A DNA stretch of 64,000 bases, taken from contig NZ_OY781114.1 of NCBI RefSeq assembly GCF_963676485.1, positions 372,001 to 436,000 on the forward strand. The letters run 5' to 3'. The position numbers and the translations under genes are program-made. Positions within the stretch are counted from its first letter, which is position 1; each line of letters starts with the position of its first letter. Source of the DNA: an uncultured Cohaesibacter sp. (GTDB lineage Bacteria > Pseudomonadota > Alphaproteobacteria > Rhizobiales > Cohaesibacteraceae). Below the pieces are notes generated by a model, which made no database searches, had not been told where the DNA came from, and worked only from the letters and a program-made list of their open reading frames with translations. Shown piece after piece: positions 7,831 through 17,254 of the stretch.

Positions 7831-8766
7831 TCACCCGTGCATAAGTCGGTCCACATGAACGGCGACCGAACGGGCAAGCGCCGTCAGGTCGTATCCCCCT
7901 TCCAGCAAAGACACCAGACGGTTGTCGCAACATTTGTCTGCAACATCCATCAACTTGCCGGTCATCCACGAAAAGTCCGCCTCTGTACAAGTCAGATCAC
8001 CCAATGGATCACGTATATGGGCATCGAACCCGGCGGAGACAATCACCAGATCGGGGTTAAAATCATAAAGAGCGGGCAAAAGACGCGACTCGAAGGCGTC
8101 CCGCATCTGCTCTGCGCCATGTCCTGCCCCAAGCGGCGCGTTGACGATATTGCCGCCATCATCTTTGCCGGTTTCCGTCCAGGCGCCTGTGCCCGGATAA
8201 AGTGGCATCTGATGGGTCGAGCAATAGAGCACGCTTGGGTCGTCCCAGAAGATATCCTGCGTGCCGTTGCCATGATGCAGATCGAAATCGACAATGGCGA
8301 CATGCTCGGCCCCATACTGCTTCTGGGCATAGCGGGCGGCGATTGCGGCATTGTTGAAGAAGCAAAAGCCCATGGAGCGATTCTGCTCGGCATGATGGCC
8401 GGGCGGGCGGATGCCACAAAAGGCGTTGTTCACCTTGCCCACCATCACCTCGTCGATGGCCTGCGTAGAAGCTCCAACAGCATAGAGCGCAGCGGTCATC
8501 GTCTCCGGCGACACGGTCGTGTCTCCATCCAGTGAAATCAGCCCCTCTTTGGGGGAATTTTGCTCAAGGTGATCAATGACGCCCTGCGGATGGCACAGGA
8601 GGATATCCTCGATGCGCCCGAGTTGGGCTTCCTCACGCGGCATGTAGATGAACTTCTCATGCTCCAGAGCAATATTAACCGCACGCATCCGATCCGGACG
8701 TTCCGGATGGCCCTCAGGCGTCTTGTGCTTCATGAAGGACGGGTGCGTGATGTAAATGGTTGACAC
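7831..8766 (-). CDS. Histone deacetylase family deacetylase
   Basis: A 311-residue zinc deacetylase of the bacterial HDAC/acetylpolyamine amidohydrolase/AcuC family. The signature elements are all present: HPERPDRMRA near the start, RPPGHHAEQ with the active-site His pair, GFCFFNNAAIAA, the zinc-binding DFDLHHGNGTQDIF, and AGFDAH with a metal-binding Asp. The natural substrate is unclear: acetylated polyamines, other small amides and acetyl-lysine are all possible for this group. It is followed by xseB after 250 bp without a gene. Confidence 0.9.
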   Translation of the reverse strand: MSTIYITHPSFMKHKTPEGHPERPDRMRAVNIALEHEKFIYMPREEAQLGRIEDILLCHPQGVIDHLEQNSPKEGLISLDGDTTVSPETMTAALYAVGASTQAIDEVMVGKVNNAFCGIRPPGHHAEQNRSMGFCFFNNAAIAARYAQKQYGAEHVAIVDFDLHHGNGTQDIFWDDPSVLYCSTHQMPLYPGTGAWTETGKDDGGNIVNAPLGAGHGAEQMRDAFESRLLPALYDFNPDLVIVSAGFDAHIRDPLGDLTCTEADFSWMTGKLMDVADKCCDNRLVSLLEGGYDLTALARSVAVHVDRLMHG

Positions 8767-9055
8767 TCTCTGGTTTGCTCCTGAGCAAAATACGGATATC
8801 CGTACAATCCGCTATATTCATCCCTATGCATCCAACGTTTGCTGCCCTCCCGTCAATGCAACAATGGAGGCAGAAGGACCGGTTATCCGCTCTGCACTTC
8901 TTTGACTTGTCGAAGAAAATGACTGAATCGGTGCAGGCCGCCTCTTGCGATTGCGGTAGGCGGGTAGATTTGCTAATGGCAATCAGCCGGTCTTGCTGCA
9001 TGGTGCGCAGTCTTTCATGTTTGAAACCGGATCGGCTCTATCAAAGGTTGGTGCC

Positions 9056-9496
9056 ATGTCTGCCGTAAAGCTCGTTGAACATAGTCTTGTCCATTGCCTT
9101 GACTTCAAGGGACGGGCCGGACGGGCTGAATTCTGGCTCTGGATCGTGTTTTCCCTGCTCATGACGGCGGGCTTCTATTTCATCGGCCTCACTGCACCAC
9201 TGCTCTCCGAAATCTGGAAGGCATGGTTCGCCCTGACCTTCATTTTCGGTATTTCTCTCACGGTACGGCGCCTGCATGACATGGACCTGTCGGGCAAGTG
9301 GTTTCTCATTGTGCCGATAGGCATTTTGGTGACCTTCGCCATTGCCACATTGGCTCCCGCTTTGATGGCGCAAATGCTGTGGATTCCGGTGGCGCTGGTT
9401 ATGGTGCTCTATTTCGTGGTGGGTTTTGTTCCCGGCCCGGTTGGCGAGAATCGCTTCGGCCATGCCTTCCCGCCCCGCGATCTGCATTTCGACTGA
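9056..9496 (+). CDS. DUF805 membrane protein (first of a tandem pair)
   Basis: A 146-residue protein with the DUF805 pattern: FKGRAGRAEFWLW near the start, several membrane helices, then the hallmark SLTVRRLHDMDLSGKW between helices and a C-terminal PVGENRFG. The start is the Met before SAVKLVEH, with AAGG upstream; the open frame extends 21 codons earlier. Function of the family is unknown. A second DUF805 gene follows after 180 bp. Confidence 0.8.
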   Translation: MSAVKLVEHSLVHCLDFKGRAGRAEFWLWIVFSLLMTAGFYFIGLTAPLLSEIWKAWFALTFIFGISLTVRRLHDMDLSGKWFLIVPIGILVTFAIATLAPALMAQMLWIPVALVMVLYFVVGFVPGPVGENRFGHAFPPRDLHFD

Positions 9497-9676
9497 ACCA
9501 AAGCAGCCCCCCTCAAGCTCATTTGCATATTTCTTCCCTTTTCAAGCGGCAGTTCATCTCATATTGGCCGACGTTAACCATGTGTTGCAAAATGCGAAAT
9601 TTACGATTGATTAACCATAAGCACTCTCATAGGCTCTTCTTGCGCACTCGGCCCGATGCCGAGGAAGGAGCAGGCA

Positions 9677-10168
9677 ATGTTTTCAATCTATGGCAAGCTT
9701 TTCTCAATTCTTCGGGCGTCATTTTCCTATTCCGGCCGGACAGCGCGGATGGAATTCTGGTCTTACTTTTGCTTTTTCGTGCTGATGTTTTTCGCAGCGC
9801 TCGGAGCTGATGTGACCTACATCCGGCAGCAGGAGCCAAGCGGCATTGCGCTTATGCTCTATCATCTGATGGGCAACAGAGAGCCCTTCGTGCCGCTCTA
9901 TCTTTTGCTCTTTTCTCCGGCAATGCTTGCCATCACGGTTCGGCGCCTGCATGACAGGGGCCGTAAGGGCTGGTGGACACTCATCTATCTCATCCCCTTT
10001 TTCGGCCTTTTCCCGATGGTCGCCATGTTGGCGCGCAAAAGTCAGGCCGGCTTCAACCGCTTCGGGGCCAATCCGCAAGATATGGCTGCGCTTGCCAAGC
10101 GCGATGCCCAAGCCGCAAGCCCCTCTTACGATAGCGCACCGGCTCATTCGCCCTCTCCGGCGGAATAA
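9677..10168 (+). CDS. DUF805 membrane protein (second of a tandem pair)
   Basis: A 163-residue DUF805 protein: FSYSGRTARMEFWSYF, three to four membrane segments, ITVRRLHDRGRKGWW, and FNRFGANP near the end. A strong GAGGAAGGAG site supports the ATG chosen. The C-terminal 25 residues are Ala/Ser/Pro-rich. Clear paralogue of the preceding gene, but divergent enough that this is not a recent duplication. Confidence 0.82.
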   Translation: MFSIYGKLFSILRASFSYSGRTARMEFWSYFCFFVLMFFAALGADVTYIRQQEPSGIALMLYHLMGNREPFVPLYLLLFSPAMLAITVRRLHDRGRKGWWTLIYLIPFFGLFPMVAMLARKSQAGFNRFGANPQDMAALAKRDAQAASPSYDSAPAHSPSPAE

Positions 10169-10177
10169 AGACAAAAA

Positions 10178-10217
10178 AGCCCTGCAAGGCACGCCTGAAA
10201 TGCGGCCCTGCAAGGCT
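10178..10217. terminator. Bidirectional terminator between DUF805 gene and nadC
   Basis: Arms AGCCCTGCAAGGC and GCCCTGCAAGGCT pair in 11 of 13 positions, with A residues on the left and T residues on the right, so it can end both the convergent DUF805 gene and the nad operon. Confidence 0.75.
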
Positions 10218-10242
10218 TTTCAATTGCGTAGCTCGTCGCTTA

Positions 10243-11136
10243 TCAACTAACGGAAATATCCAGCCCCAGATCAAAATTTGGAGCCGAGTGGGTGATGTAG
10301 CCTGCGGAAATATAGTCCACGCCGGTTTTGGCAATCGCAGCGATCGTTGTCGGGCTCACCCCGCCAGATGCTTCAGAGATGATGCCGGTCCCTGCAAGCA
10401 AGGCTAGCGCTTCGGTCAGCTTTTCAGGCCCCATATTGTCCAGCATGATGACATCCGGTTTGCAGGCAATCGCTTCCTTCAGCTGCTCGATGGTGTCCAC
10501 TTCCACTTCGACGCGCACCAGATGGCCGACAAACTCACGTGAACGGCGAATGGCTTCGGTGATGGACCCGGCCACCGCGATATGGTTGTCCTTGATCAGG
10601 ATCGCATCATCAAGACCAAAGCGATGGTTGGAGCCGCCGCCGCATTTGACCGCATATTTTTCAAAGGCCCGCAGGCCGGGCAGCGTCTTGCGGGTACCGG
10701 TCACTTTCGCCTTCGTGCCTTCGATCAATTTAACCATCTTGAAGGTGGCCGTTGCAACTCCAGACATATGGCACATGAAGTTGAGCGCGATACGTTCCGC
10801 TGAGAGTACCAGACGCGCCGGACCATAGATCTCAGCGACCACGTCCCCTGCCTTCACCTCAGAGCCATCAGCAATCATTGGGGTGAAAGAAACCGCCTCC
10901 CCATGCCACACGCCAATCTGGCGGAAGGCGCTTTCCGCCATCGGAATGCCCGATATGATTCCCTCATCGCGGGCGGCAATCACGGCTTTGGCATGCGCGT
11001 CAGCAGGAATGGTCGCAAGCGTGGTGATGTCTCCAGCCCGCCCCAGATCTTCCTTCAGCGCTGCAAGCACAGCGTCATCGATGATCGGTTGAGGCAGAAA
11101 GAGTTTGTCTGCGGGCAAGATTTTTGTATCGCTCAT
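10243..11136 (-). CDS. nadC: Nicotinate-nucleotide diphosphorylase (carboxylating)
   Basis: A 297-residue quinolinate phosphoribosyltransferase, converting quinolinate and PRPP to nicotinate mononucleotide, the last dedicated step of de novo NAD synthesis. Motifs seen are LKEDLGRAGDITT near the start, RIALNFMCHMSGVAT, GTRKTLPGLRAFEKYAV, GGGSNHRFGLDDAILIKDNH, and the C-terminal SGGVSPTTI barrel segment. Third gene of nadA-nadB-nadC on the minus strand, 118 bp after nadB. Confidence 0.95.
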   Translation of the reverse strand: MSDTKILPADKLFLPQPIIDDAVLAALKEDLGRAGDITTLATIPADAHAKAVIAARDEGIISGIPMAESAFRQIGVWHGEAVSFTPMIADGSEVKAGDVVAEIYGPARLVLSAERIALNFMCHMSGVATATFKMVKLIEGTKAKVTGTRKTLPGLRAFEKYAVKCGGGSNHRFGLDDAILIKDNHIAVAGSITEAIRRSREFVGHLVRVEVEVDTIEQLKEAIACKPDVIMLDNMGPEKLTEALALLAGTGIISEASGGVSPTTIAAIAKTGVDYISAGYITHSAPNFDLGLDISVS

Positions 11137-11254
11137 GATCGCGGTTTCCTTCGAATGTCTTGCGAAATCAAGTCTTGTCTTTTGGGTCTAGCGCTAGACT
11201 TTGACGTTGGCGCCTTCCGCTAGCAAAAGGCAACAGCATGCGTCCTGCTTTAAA

Positions 11255-12874
11255 TCAATCGGATGAGGCTTCGTCCAGAATCCTTGCCATTTCTGCCTCT
11301 GCTTGCGCGAGGGTAATGAAGGTCCTGTGACGCCACGCCTCTTCCGGTCTCGGATAATCCTTACGGAAATGGCCTCCCCGGCTCTCTTTGCGCAAATAGG
11401 CGGCCACGGTTATCAACTTGCTGGCGACCAACTGGTTGCGGAAGGTGTCCGTTACGGCCTTCTGCTCCAACTCGGCGATGATCTTCAGCGCGGTCTTGAG
11501 GCCCTCCCCGTCGCGTTCCACGCCAACATAGCGGCTCATGGTTGCGCGCAGCTTGGCAATATCCTTTTTGGGCTGATGCCGTGCAGGCAAGGTGCGCTCA
11601 TTTCGGATGGGTTGCCAAAGCTCGTGTTTGGGCGCGCTGAGTTGCTGGTCGATATCGCGAGCAACGAGCGAAGCAAAAACCACGGCCTCCAGCAGCGAGT
11701 TGGAGGCCAAGCGGTTCGCTCCGTGGGCGCCTGTCGCGGTTACCTCGCCTGCGGCCCAGAGGCCATCAAGAGTCGTCCGTCCTTGTGCATCTGTCAGCAC
11801 GCCCCCCATATGATAGTGCGCTGCCGGAGCGACAGGCAGAGGTTCGGTTGCCGGATCAAGGCCAGCATCTTGCGCATGACCATAAACAGTGGGAAAATCT
11901 TCAGCGAAGCTGGCCCCGATCGCCTTGCTGCAATCAAGAAACGCTCCCTTTCCCGCTTCGACTTGTCGATGAATGGCACGGGCAACGATATCGCGCGGAG
12001 CCAATTCGGCCAGGTCATGCTCCCCTTGCATGAAACGCTCGCCGGCCTTGTTGATCAACGTGGCACCATGGCCGCGCAAGGCTTCGGTCGCCAATGGTGC
12101 GGGATCCTTGCCTACATCGAGCGCAGTGGGATGGAACTGGATGAATTCCGGATCGGAAATGACCGCGCCAGCCCTTGCTGCCATGGCGATCCCATCTCCG
12201 TTGGATTCGGCTGGATTGGTCGTCACGCGATAGAGGTTGCCAGAGCCACCGGTGGCAAGCACCACGGCACGGGCAGGAAAAAAGATCGTATGCGTATCGG
12301 CCTCGTCTTTCAGCCCACTCCTTCGCACGATGACGCCTTTGACATAGCGCCCCTCCATATGCAGTCGTTCGGCCTGATAGCCGGAGACAATACGGATGGA
12401 CGGCATATCGATCACGCGGCGGATCAAGGCGTCCATGATGGCAAAGCCTGCCTTGTCGCCCGAAACGCGCACAACGCGGCTGGCCGAATGGGCCGCCTCA
12501 CGGCTCAGTCGCAGCTTGCCTTCCAGATCCTTGTCAAAAGGAACGCCCACTTCCAGCAAATCAAGAATGCGCTCGGGCCCCTGATTGGTCATCAGGCGGG
12601 CGATCTTTTCGTCCACGATGCCAGCACCGGCCTTGATCGTATCCTTGAGGTGCGATGCGGTGCTATCGCCTTCCGAGACCGCCGCCGCTATGCCGCCTTG
12701 CGCCCATACAGAGGATGCGCCCTCGCCAATGGGGGCAGCGGAAATAAGTGTTACAGGGCGCGGTGCCAGCTTATAGGCACAGAAAAGCCCCGCCAGACCG
12801 CCGCCAACAATGATGATTTCATCATGGCGGTGCCAACTTTCGGGACGGAAATCATCGGATGCGGATAGTTTCAT
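11255..12874 (-). CDS. nadB: L-aspartate oxidase
   Basis: A 539-residue flavoprotein that oxidises L-aspartate to iminoaspartate, which NadA uses. The N-terminus has the FAD-binding [14 protein letters not shown]; further on are [11 protein letters not shown], the flavin-site [17 protein letters not shown], the ALRGHGA active-site region, and HYHMGGV plus [12 protein letters not shown], typical of the fumarate reductase/NadB family. I start at the Met before KLSASDDF; the frame stays open 32 codons further but adds only basic, non-homologous residues. Second gene of the operon. Confidence 0.94.
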   Translation of the reverse strand: MKLSASDDFRPESWHRHDEIIIVGGGLAGLFCAYKLAPRPVTLISAAPIGEGASSVWAQGGIAAAVSEGDSTASHLKDTIKAGAGIVDEKIARLMTNQGPERILDLLEVGVPFDKDLEGKLRLSREAAHSASRVVRVSGDKAGFAIMDALIRRVIDMPSIRIVSGYQAERLHMEGRYVKGVIVRRSGLKDEADTHTIFFPARAVVLATGGSGNLYRVTTNPAESNGDGIAMAARAGAVISDPEFIQFHPTALDVGKDPAPLATEALRGHGATLINKAGERFMQGEHDLAELAPRDIVARAIHRQVEAGKGAFLDCSKAIGASFAEDFPTVYGHAQDAGLDPATEPLPVAPAAHYHMGGVLTDAQGRTTLDGLWAAGEVTATGAHGANRLASNSLLEAVVFASLVARDIDQQLSAPKHELWQPIRNERTLPARHQPKKDIAKLRATMSRYVGVERDGEGLKTALKIIAELEQKAVTDTFRNQLVASKLITVAAYLRKESRGGHFRKDYPRPEEAWRHRTFITLAQAEAEMARILDEASSD

Positions 12875-13002
12875 GGATTTGACTTCGATCTGTCTCCGCC
12901 ACTTCCGGCCAAGCCACAAGGACCGGCCTCTCGGCGCGCAGGAGGGGAGAGTAAAGAAAAGCCCGGACACGCTGCAAAGGATCTGCCCGGACTTTCAAGA
13001 CA

Positions 13003-14082
13003 TCAGGATTTCAAGTTGATCATCCGTTCAACGGCCTTGCGCGCTTTGTCGGCAACGAGGGGATCAACCGTTACCTCTTCTTGCATATAGAGCAGACTAT
13101 CGAGGATTTTGGGCAGGGTAATCTTTTTCATGTGCGGACAGAGATTGCAGGGCCGCACGAAATTCACCTCGGGCGCTTCGCTGGCTACATTGTCGGCCAT
13201 CGAGCATTCGGTGATCATCATCACTTTTTCAGGCCTGTTGGTCTTGACCCAATCGATCATGCCCTTGGTCGAGCCGGAGAAATCAGCTTCAGCCACCACT
13301 TCCGGCGGACATTCGGGGTGAGCAATCACCTGCACATTCGGCATGGAGCGACGATAGGAGCGGATTTCGTCAGCAGTGAAGCGTTCGTGCACCTCACAGG
13401 AACCGGCAAAGGTCAGCACTTCCACATCGGTCTGGGCGGCAACATTCTTGGCCAGATACTGATCAGGTACCAACAAGACGCGATCCACACCGAGGCTCTC
13501 GACAATCTGCACCGCATTGGATGAGGTGCAACAGATATCGCATTCCGCCTTCACATCGGCAGAAGTGTTCACATAGGTGATGATCGGGACACCCGGATAC
13601 TGATCCCTCAGGGCGCGGACATCGGCAGCGGTGATGGAAGAGGCGAGCGAGCAGCCCGCAGAGCTGTCGGGAATGAGCACCGTCTTGTCCGGGCAGAGGA
13701 TCTTGGAGGTCTCGGCCATGAAATGCACACCGCACTGGATGATCAGATCCGCATCCGAGCGTGCCGCCTCTATGGCAAGCTGAAGGCTATCGCCCCGGAT
13801 ATCGGCCACGCCATGGAAGATTTCCGGCGTTTGATAATTGTGTGCCAGAATAACCGCGCCGCGCTCCTTCTTCAGCCTGTTGATCGCAGCAATATAGGGT
13901 GCATGAAAGGGCCACTCGATAGAGGGAATAACATGTTTGACCTGCTCGTAGATGGGGGCGGTTTCTCTGGCGACCTCATCAGTGTAATCAAGCGGTGGCA
14001 TCGGCAGGATTCCCCTTTCCTGAGCGGCCTTGCTTGGGGCACGTTTTGCAAAATCGGTTGCAGTCTGGGCTGTCATCATCAT
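13003..14082 (-). CDS. nadA: Quinolinate synthase A
   Basis: A 359-residue [4Fe-4S] enzyme condensing iminoaspartate with dihydroxyacetone phosphate to quinolinate. Visible family motifs are [49 protein letters not shown], and the C-terminal [14 protein letters not shown]; one Cys in each of the QCG, CDICC and PCNLC regions is expected to bind the cluster. The start is the first of three consecutive ATG codons, with AAGGAGG 10 bp upstream. First gene of the nad operon; a long palindrome 244 bp upstream is the likely operator. Confidence 0.95.
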   Translation of the reverse strand: MMMTAQTATDFAKRAPSKAAQERGILPMPPLDYTDEVARETAPIYEQVKHVIPSIEWPFHAPYIAAINRLKKERGAVILAHNYQTPEIFHGVADIRGDSLQLAIEAARSDADLIIQCGVHFMAETSKILCPDKTVLIPDSSAGCSLASSITAADVRALRDQYPGVPIITYVNTSADVKAECDICCTSSNAVQIVESLGVDRVLLVPDQYLAKNVAAQTDVEVLTFAGSCEVHERFTADEIRSYRRSMPNVQVIAHPECPPEVVAEADFSGSTKGMIDWVKTNRPEKVMMITECSMADNVASEAPEVNFVRPCNLCPHMKKITLPKILDSLLYMQEEVTVDPLVADKARKAVERMINLKS

Positions 14083-14325
14083 CCGACTCTGGCCTCCTTC
14101 AAATTGCACGGTGCAGTCTAGTTTCCCGCTTAGGCCCCTTCCTGCACGACACAGGCATATTCGGACAGGAAAGGCCCGAAGGAAAACCGCTCGGGGCGAA
14201 CCATTCGCCAGCCTGCCATTGTCTATCGATGGGTCTTCACCAACGGACATCTGGCACAGCCAACGCTCTTCTCAACACGAGCATCTGGTCTTGCAACACC
14301 CGCATTGTCGCCTTTCCCAACCAAT

Positions 14326-14350
14326 ATTTATGCTCATTATGAGCATAAAT
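14326..14350. promoter_or_regulatory. 25-bp palindromic operator upstream of nadABC
   Basis: Perfect 12-bp arms ATTTATGCTCAT and ATGAGCATAAAT around one T. It is the only such palindrome near the operon and lies 244 bp upstream of the nadA start. In alphaproteobacteria nadABC is controlled by the NadQ regulator; that this palindrome is its site is inference. Confidence 0.65.
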
Positions 14351-14616
14351 AAGGCCATAATTAAACCAGCGCACCGCTGGTCTCCTGCCGCAAAGCAGCA
14401 TAGTCTTGCGGATCACTATAGGAGTAACAGGGTAGATTTTCCAGCCTCTCTCCCACCTGCGGGGGATAAGTTTTGCTCCTATGGAGTAAAAGCATCTTTA
14501 TCGGAGCGCCCTCCCCCGACAAGAAAAGCGATGCAAACCGCTTAAGCGATGGATCGAAGGATGGATATTTTCGCAAAGAATACAATGCGCAATAACAGTT
14601 TTTAGGCAGGTGACAA

Positions 14617-14657
14617 AAAAGCAGATCCGGGCGCGTGCGGAGCCCGGATCTGCTTTT
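14617..14657. terminator. Strong bidirectional intrinsic terminator
   Basis: Perfect 16-base arms (AAAAGCAGATCCGGGC and its complement) around a 9-base loop, with T-runs on both strands. It could end the lipoprotein transcript 220 bp after its stop, or a small RNA in between. Confidence 0.8.
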
Positions 14658-14873
14658 TGAAAAGAAAGTGACCATCAACTGATGATGGCAAAATTTGTAA
14701 GAAACCAGAGAGTAAAAATGAAGTAGTGACCGGTTCTGAAAGGATTGAAACATAGCCTTGAAACGCCTCATCAGCGTCACAAGACATATCCTAGCGCGCT
14801 TATGTGACAGTTCATTGACACATATGCAAAAAATTGAACATGAGGTAAGATGCTTTGGCTAAGCCCCATGGGG

Positions 14874-15341
14874 CTATACGGCAACGCCCGTTGAGAAACC
14901 AACGATCTGCCAAGTGCCATCAGGCACCTGACAGGCCTGACCTTCGATATTCTCGACGCCCGTTACCCGATGCATGGAGCTTTTAAAGGAGCGGCATTCT
15001 TCATTCATCATGTCGGGCAGTTTTTTGACCTGAGTGATCCGCCCTTTGGAGCCGGTCTCTGGATTGATCCAGTCGGCATTCACCTCTTGGGCTTGCATGG
15101 TCACTTTGTCAAAAGACGAAATAAGGTCCAGCATGACTTGCCAATCAGAAGGATCGATGCCGGCCAGCAAACGATCTGTCACGCCAATTGAACCGGTCTT
15201 GATGTTATCAACCTGATCGGAGGAGCCCATGAAACTGACAGAAGCGCAAGCGCCAAGGGAACAACAGGCAGCCAGCACACAAAGCTTTACGGCACCGCGA
15301 GCGACGCTGTAAATTGATGCAGAGACTCTATGGCCAAACAT
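14874..15341 (-). CDS. Lipoprotein of the RT0821/Lpp0805 surface-antigen type
   Basis: A 155-residue exported protein. The N-terminus has a basic start, a hydrophobic stretch and the lipobox LGAC (Cys about residue 32), so it should be a lipid-anchored envelope protein. The C-terminal half ([20 protein letters not shown] and [12 protein letters not shown]) matches the small surface-antigen domain family found near pdxH in Rhizobiales. A good AAAGGAA site precedes the ATG. It is transcribed divergently from pdxH. Confidence 0.7.
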   Translation of the reverse strand: MFGHRVSASIYSVARGAVKLCVLAACCSLGACASVSFMGSSDQVDNIKTGSIGVTDRLLAGIDPSDWQVMLDLISSFDKVTMQAQEVNADWINPETGSKGRITQVKKLPDMMNEECRSFKSSMHRVTGVENIEGQACQVPDGTWQIVGFSTGVAV

Positions 15342-15431
15342 GTCGGGTTCCTTTACACTCTAGGTCGAACCTGCATCGTCATGCAGGCGCCCACCTTTGA
15401 AGTCACAGTCTATTTTCAGCCAGGAAGGTTA

Positions 15432-16028
15432 ATGAGTGGTAACTTTACCGAGGTAAACAAGCCTCTGGAGCTCTTTTCTCGTTGGTTAGCGGAAGCTGAA
15501 GCCAGTGAGCCGAACGACCCAAACGCTATGGCCGTTGCCACGGTCGACGAAAGTGGCATGCCGAATGTACGCATGGTGCTGCTAAAGGATTATTCGGAAA
15601 AGGGATTCGTTTTTTATACAAATTTCGAAAGTGCCAAGGGCCGCGAGTTGCTCGCCAGCCAGAAGACCGCCCTTCTCTTCCATTGGAAGAGCCTGCGGCG
15701 GCAGGTGCGCATTCGAGGTGCGGTTGAAGTGGTCAGCAAGGAAGAAGCGGATGCCTATTACGACTCCCGGGCGCGCGGCAGCCGCATCGGGGCTTGGGCA
15801 TCCAAGCAATCCCGACCGCTGGAAAGCCGTTTTGCGCTTGAAAAGGCCGTTGCTGAATATACCGCCAAATTCAATATCGGACGCATTCCGCGCCCGGATT
15901 ATTGGTCCGGTTTTCGGGTTATACCCGAAGAAATTGAATTCTGGCACGACCGCAGTTTCCGACTGCATGATCGCGTTGTTTTTAAGCCAAAAGGCGATGG
16001 TTGGGAGAAGACACGGCTTTACCCTTAA
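15432..16028 (+). CDS. pdxH: Pyridoxine/pyridoxamine 5'-phosphate oxidase
   Basis: A 198-residue FMN enzyme oxidising pyridoxine or pyridoxamine phosphate to pyridoxal phosphate. It has the full PdxH layout: [50 protein letters not shown] (FMN binding), [13 protein letters not shown], and the C-terminal dimerisation segment [16 protein letters not shown]...RLYP. The start at the Met with AGGAAGG upstream gives the usual length; the open frame begins 34 codons earlier and overlaps the divergent promoter region. Confidence 0.96.
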   Translation: MSGNFTEVNKPLELFSRWLAEAEASEPNDPNAMAVATVDESGMPNVRMVLLKDYSEKGFVFYTNFESAKGRELLASQKTALLFHWKSLRRQVRIRGAVEVVSKEEADAYYDSRARGSRIGAWASKQSRPLESRFALEKAVAEYTAKFNIGRIPRPDYWSGFRVIPEEIEFWHDRSFRLHDRVVFKPKGDGWEKTRLYP

Positions 16029-16121
16029 GCTGACGACCCCAACAAAGACATGGATAACACAACTAGCCGGGCGGCCCTCGTCCGGCTTCTTCTTGCCCTT
16101 CGTTTTTTTCTTTCTTAAAGA

Positions 16122-16751
16122 ATGCCCATGACCATTACAGACTTTTACGCGCCTGTGCTGCAGGGATTTCTGCTTGGCGCTTCGCTCATTATCGCCATCG
16201 GCGCCCAGAATGCCTTCGTCTTGCGGCTCGGATTGCAGAGATTGCATGTGCTGCCAATCGTGCTGATCTGTTCCTTTTCAGACGCAATTCTCATAGCGGC
16301 CGGCGTTGCCGGCATGGGGACTTTGGTACGGCAATCCCAGATCTTGCTCACGCTTATCACATGGGGTGGCTTCGCGTTTCTGCTCATTTATGGCCTGCAA
16401 GCCTTCATACGTGCTTTCAAGAGCGGCGGTATGCATGTGGCCAAGGGCGAAAGCATCAGCCTGAAGAGTGCCATTCTGACCGTTCTGGCCTTCACCTACC
16501 TCAATCCCCATGTCTATCTGGATACGGTGATGCTGGTGGGGAGCCTGTCGGCCCGCTGGCTGGGCATGCAACAAATGCTATTCGCTGTGGGTGCGATTGC
16601 AGCATCCTTTGTCTGGTTTTTTGCCTTGGGCTATGGCGCCCGCGTGCTCACGCCCCTGTTCGAACGGGCAATCGCATGGCGCATTCTGGATTTTATCATC
16701 GGCGTGATCATGTGGCTTCTTGCCGGGTCTCTCATTCACAGCAGCTTATGA
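16122..16751 (+). CDS. LysE/ArgO family amino-acid exporter
   Basis: A 209-residue membrane protein with about six helices. The N-terminal GASLIIAIGAQNAFVLRLGL and the mid-protein LAFTYLNPHVYLDTVMLVG are the hallmarks of LysE/ArgO exporters, which remove excess lysine or arginine. No regulator of the LysG type is next to it. The ATG six bases downstream is an alternative start, since neither has a strong ribosome binding site. Confidence 0.88.
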   Translation: MPMTITDFYAPVLQGFLLGASLIIAIGAQNAFVLRLGLQRLHVLPIVLICSFSDAILIAAGVAGMGTLVRQSQILLTLITWGGFAFLLIYGLQAFIRAFKSGGMHVAKGESISLKSAILTVLAFTYLNPHVYLDTVMLVGSLSARWLGMQQMLFAVGAIAASFVWFFALGYGARVLTPLFERAIAWRILDFIIGVIMWLLAGSLIHSSL

Positions 16752-16820
16752 CGGGCTGAAACTCCATAGCGCGAAAACCTCAAGACTGCCTCCCCATTTT
16801 TGGCTAAAGCTCTCCATAAA

Positions 16821-16849
16821 AAAGCGTTCCTCTTATCAAGGAACGCTTT
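16821..16849. terminator. Intrinsic terminator, both strands
   Basis: Arms AAAGCGTTCCT and AGGAACGCTTT around a 7-base loop. On the minus strand it is followed by a run of T, so it best fits the leftward transcript of the 58-codon gene; it also lies 70 bp after the LysE gene. Confidence 0.75.
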
Positions 16850-17077
16850 CAAAGGTGCAGACTACGCTTGGCTGTGCCGCGGGGGAAGGCCAGCTCTTGT
16901 TTTTCCTGCCTCAAGTCACCTGCGCGCGCAAGATGGGCCGAGGCAGAAATTCGCGTAGCATGATCACGTGTATCAGGATTGTTGGTGCGACAGAGACAGA
17001 CGTCCATAAACAGAAAATTGGACCGCTGACTTCTATACCCTTTCAGTAAAGGGCAATTGCGCACTCACCCGGTGATC

Positions 17078-17254
17078 TTATTTCTTTTCTCGCACGGGAT
17101 CATAGTCCGTGTGCTTGGCTTCTACGTGTTTTTTCACGCAGCATGCAGCAGCAACAGAAGGGATACCGATCTCATGATATTCTTTTTGCAGGAGATCGTT
17201 AGAAGAAGATTGTTTTGCTTGTTCAGGCATGGTCATGTCTCGTCTTTTTACCAT
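17078..17254 (-). CDS. Small conserved-type protein, 58 residues
   Basis: The ATG at 17254 has GGAGTGA 3-9 bp upstream. The product is hydrophilic, with NDLLQKEYHEIGIPSVAAA in the middle followed by CC and a charged tail. Small proteins with a YxEIGIxAVAAA motif of unknown function are common in Rhizobiales, which is the main support. The terminator at 16821-16849 is about 230 bp downstream. Other Mets at 17236 and 17230 are possible starts. Confidence 0.5.
   Translation of the reverse strand: MVKRRDMTMPEQAKQSSSNDLLQKEYHEIGIPSVAAACCVKKHVEAKHTDYDPVREKK

Larger units (their letters stand above)
14083..14873. other. Regulatory gap upstream of nadA, no protein gene supported
   Basis: The gap holds a 25-bp palindrome (14326-14350) and a very strong hairpin terminator (14617-14657). 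Two open frames on the minus strand run straight through the terminator and look like random sequence, so I reject them as genes. The 130-200 bp between about 14800 and the terminator could encode a small RNA read leftward, but no convincing promoter can be assigned by eye. Confidence 0.4.

Noticed and set aside
11303-12868. 521-codon plus-strand open frame over nadB
   Set aside because: Antisense to L-aspartate oxidase, which has all family motifs. Long open antisense frames are common in GC-rich genes.
12961-12993. Repeated GCCCGGAC between nadB and nadA
   Set aside because: A direct, not inverted, repeat, so it cannot form a terminator hairpin.
14361-14780. 139-codon minus-strand open frame
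   Set aside because: Runs through the strong terminator at 14617-14657 and has no recognisable protein features.
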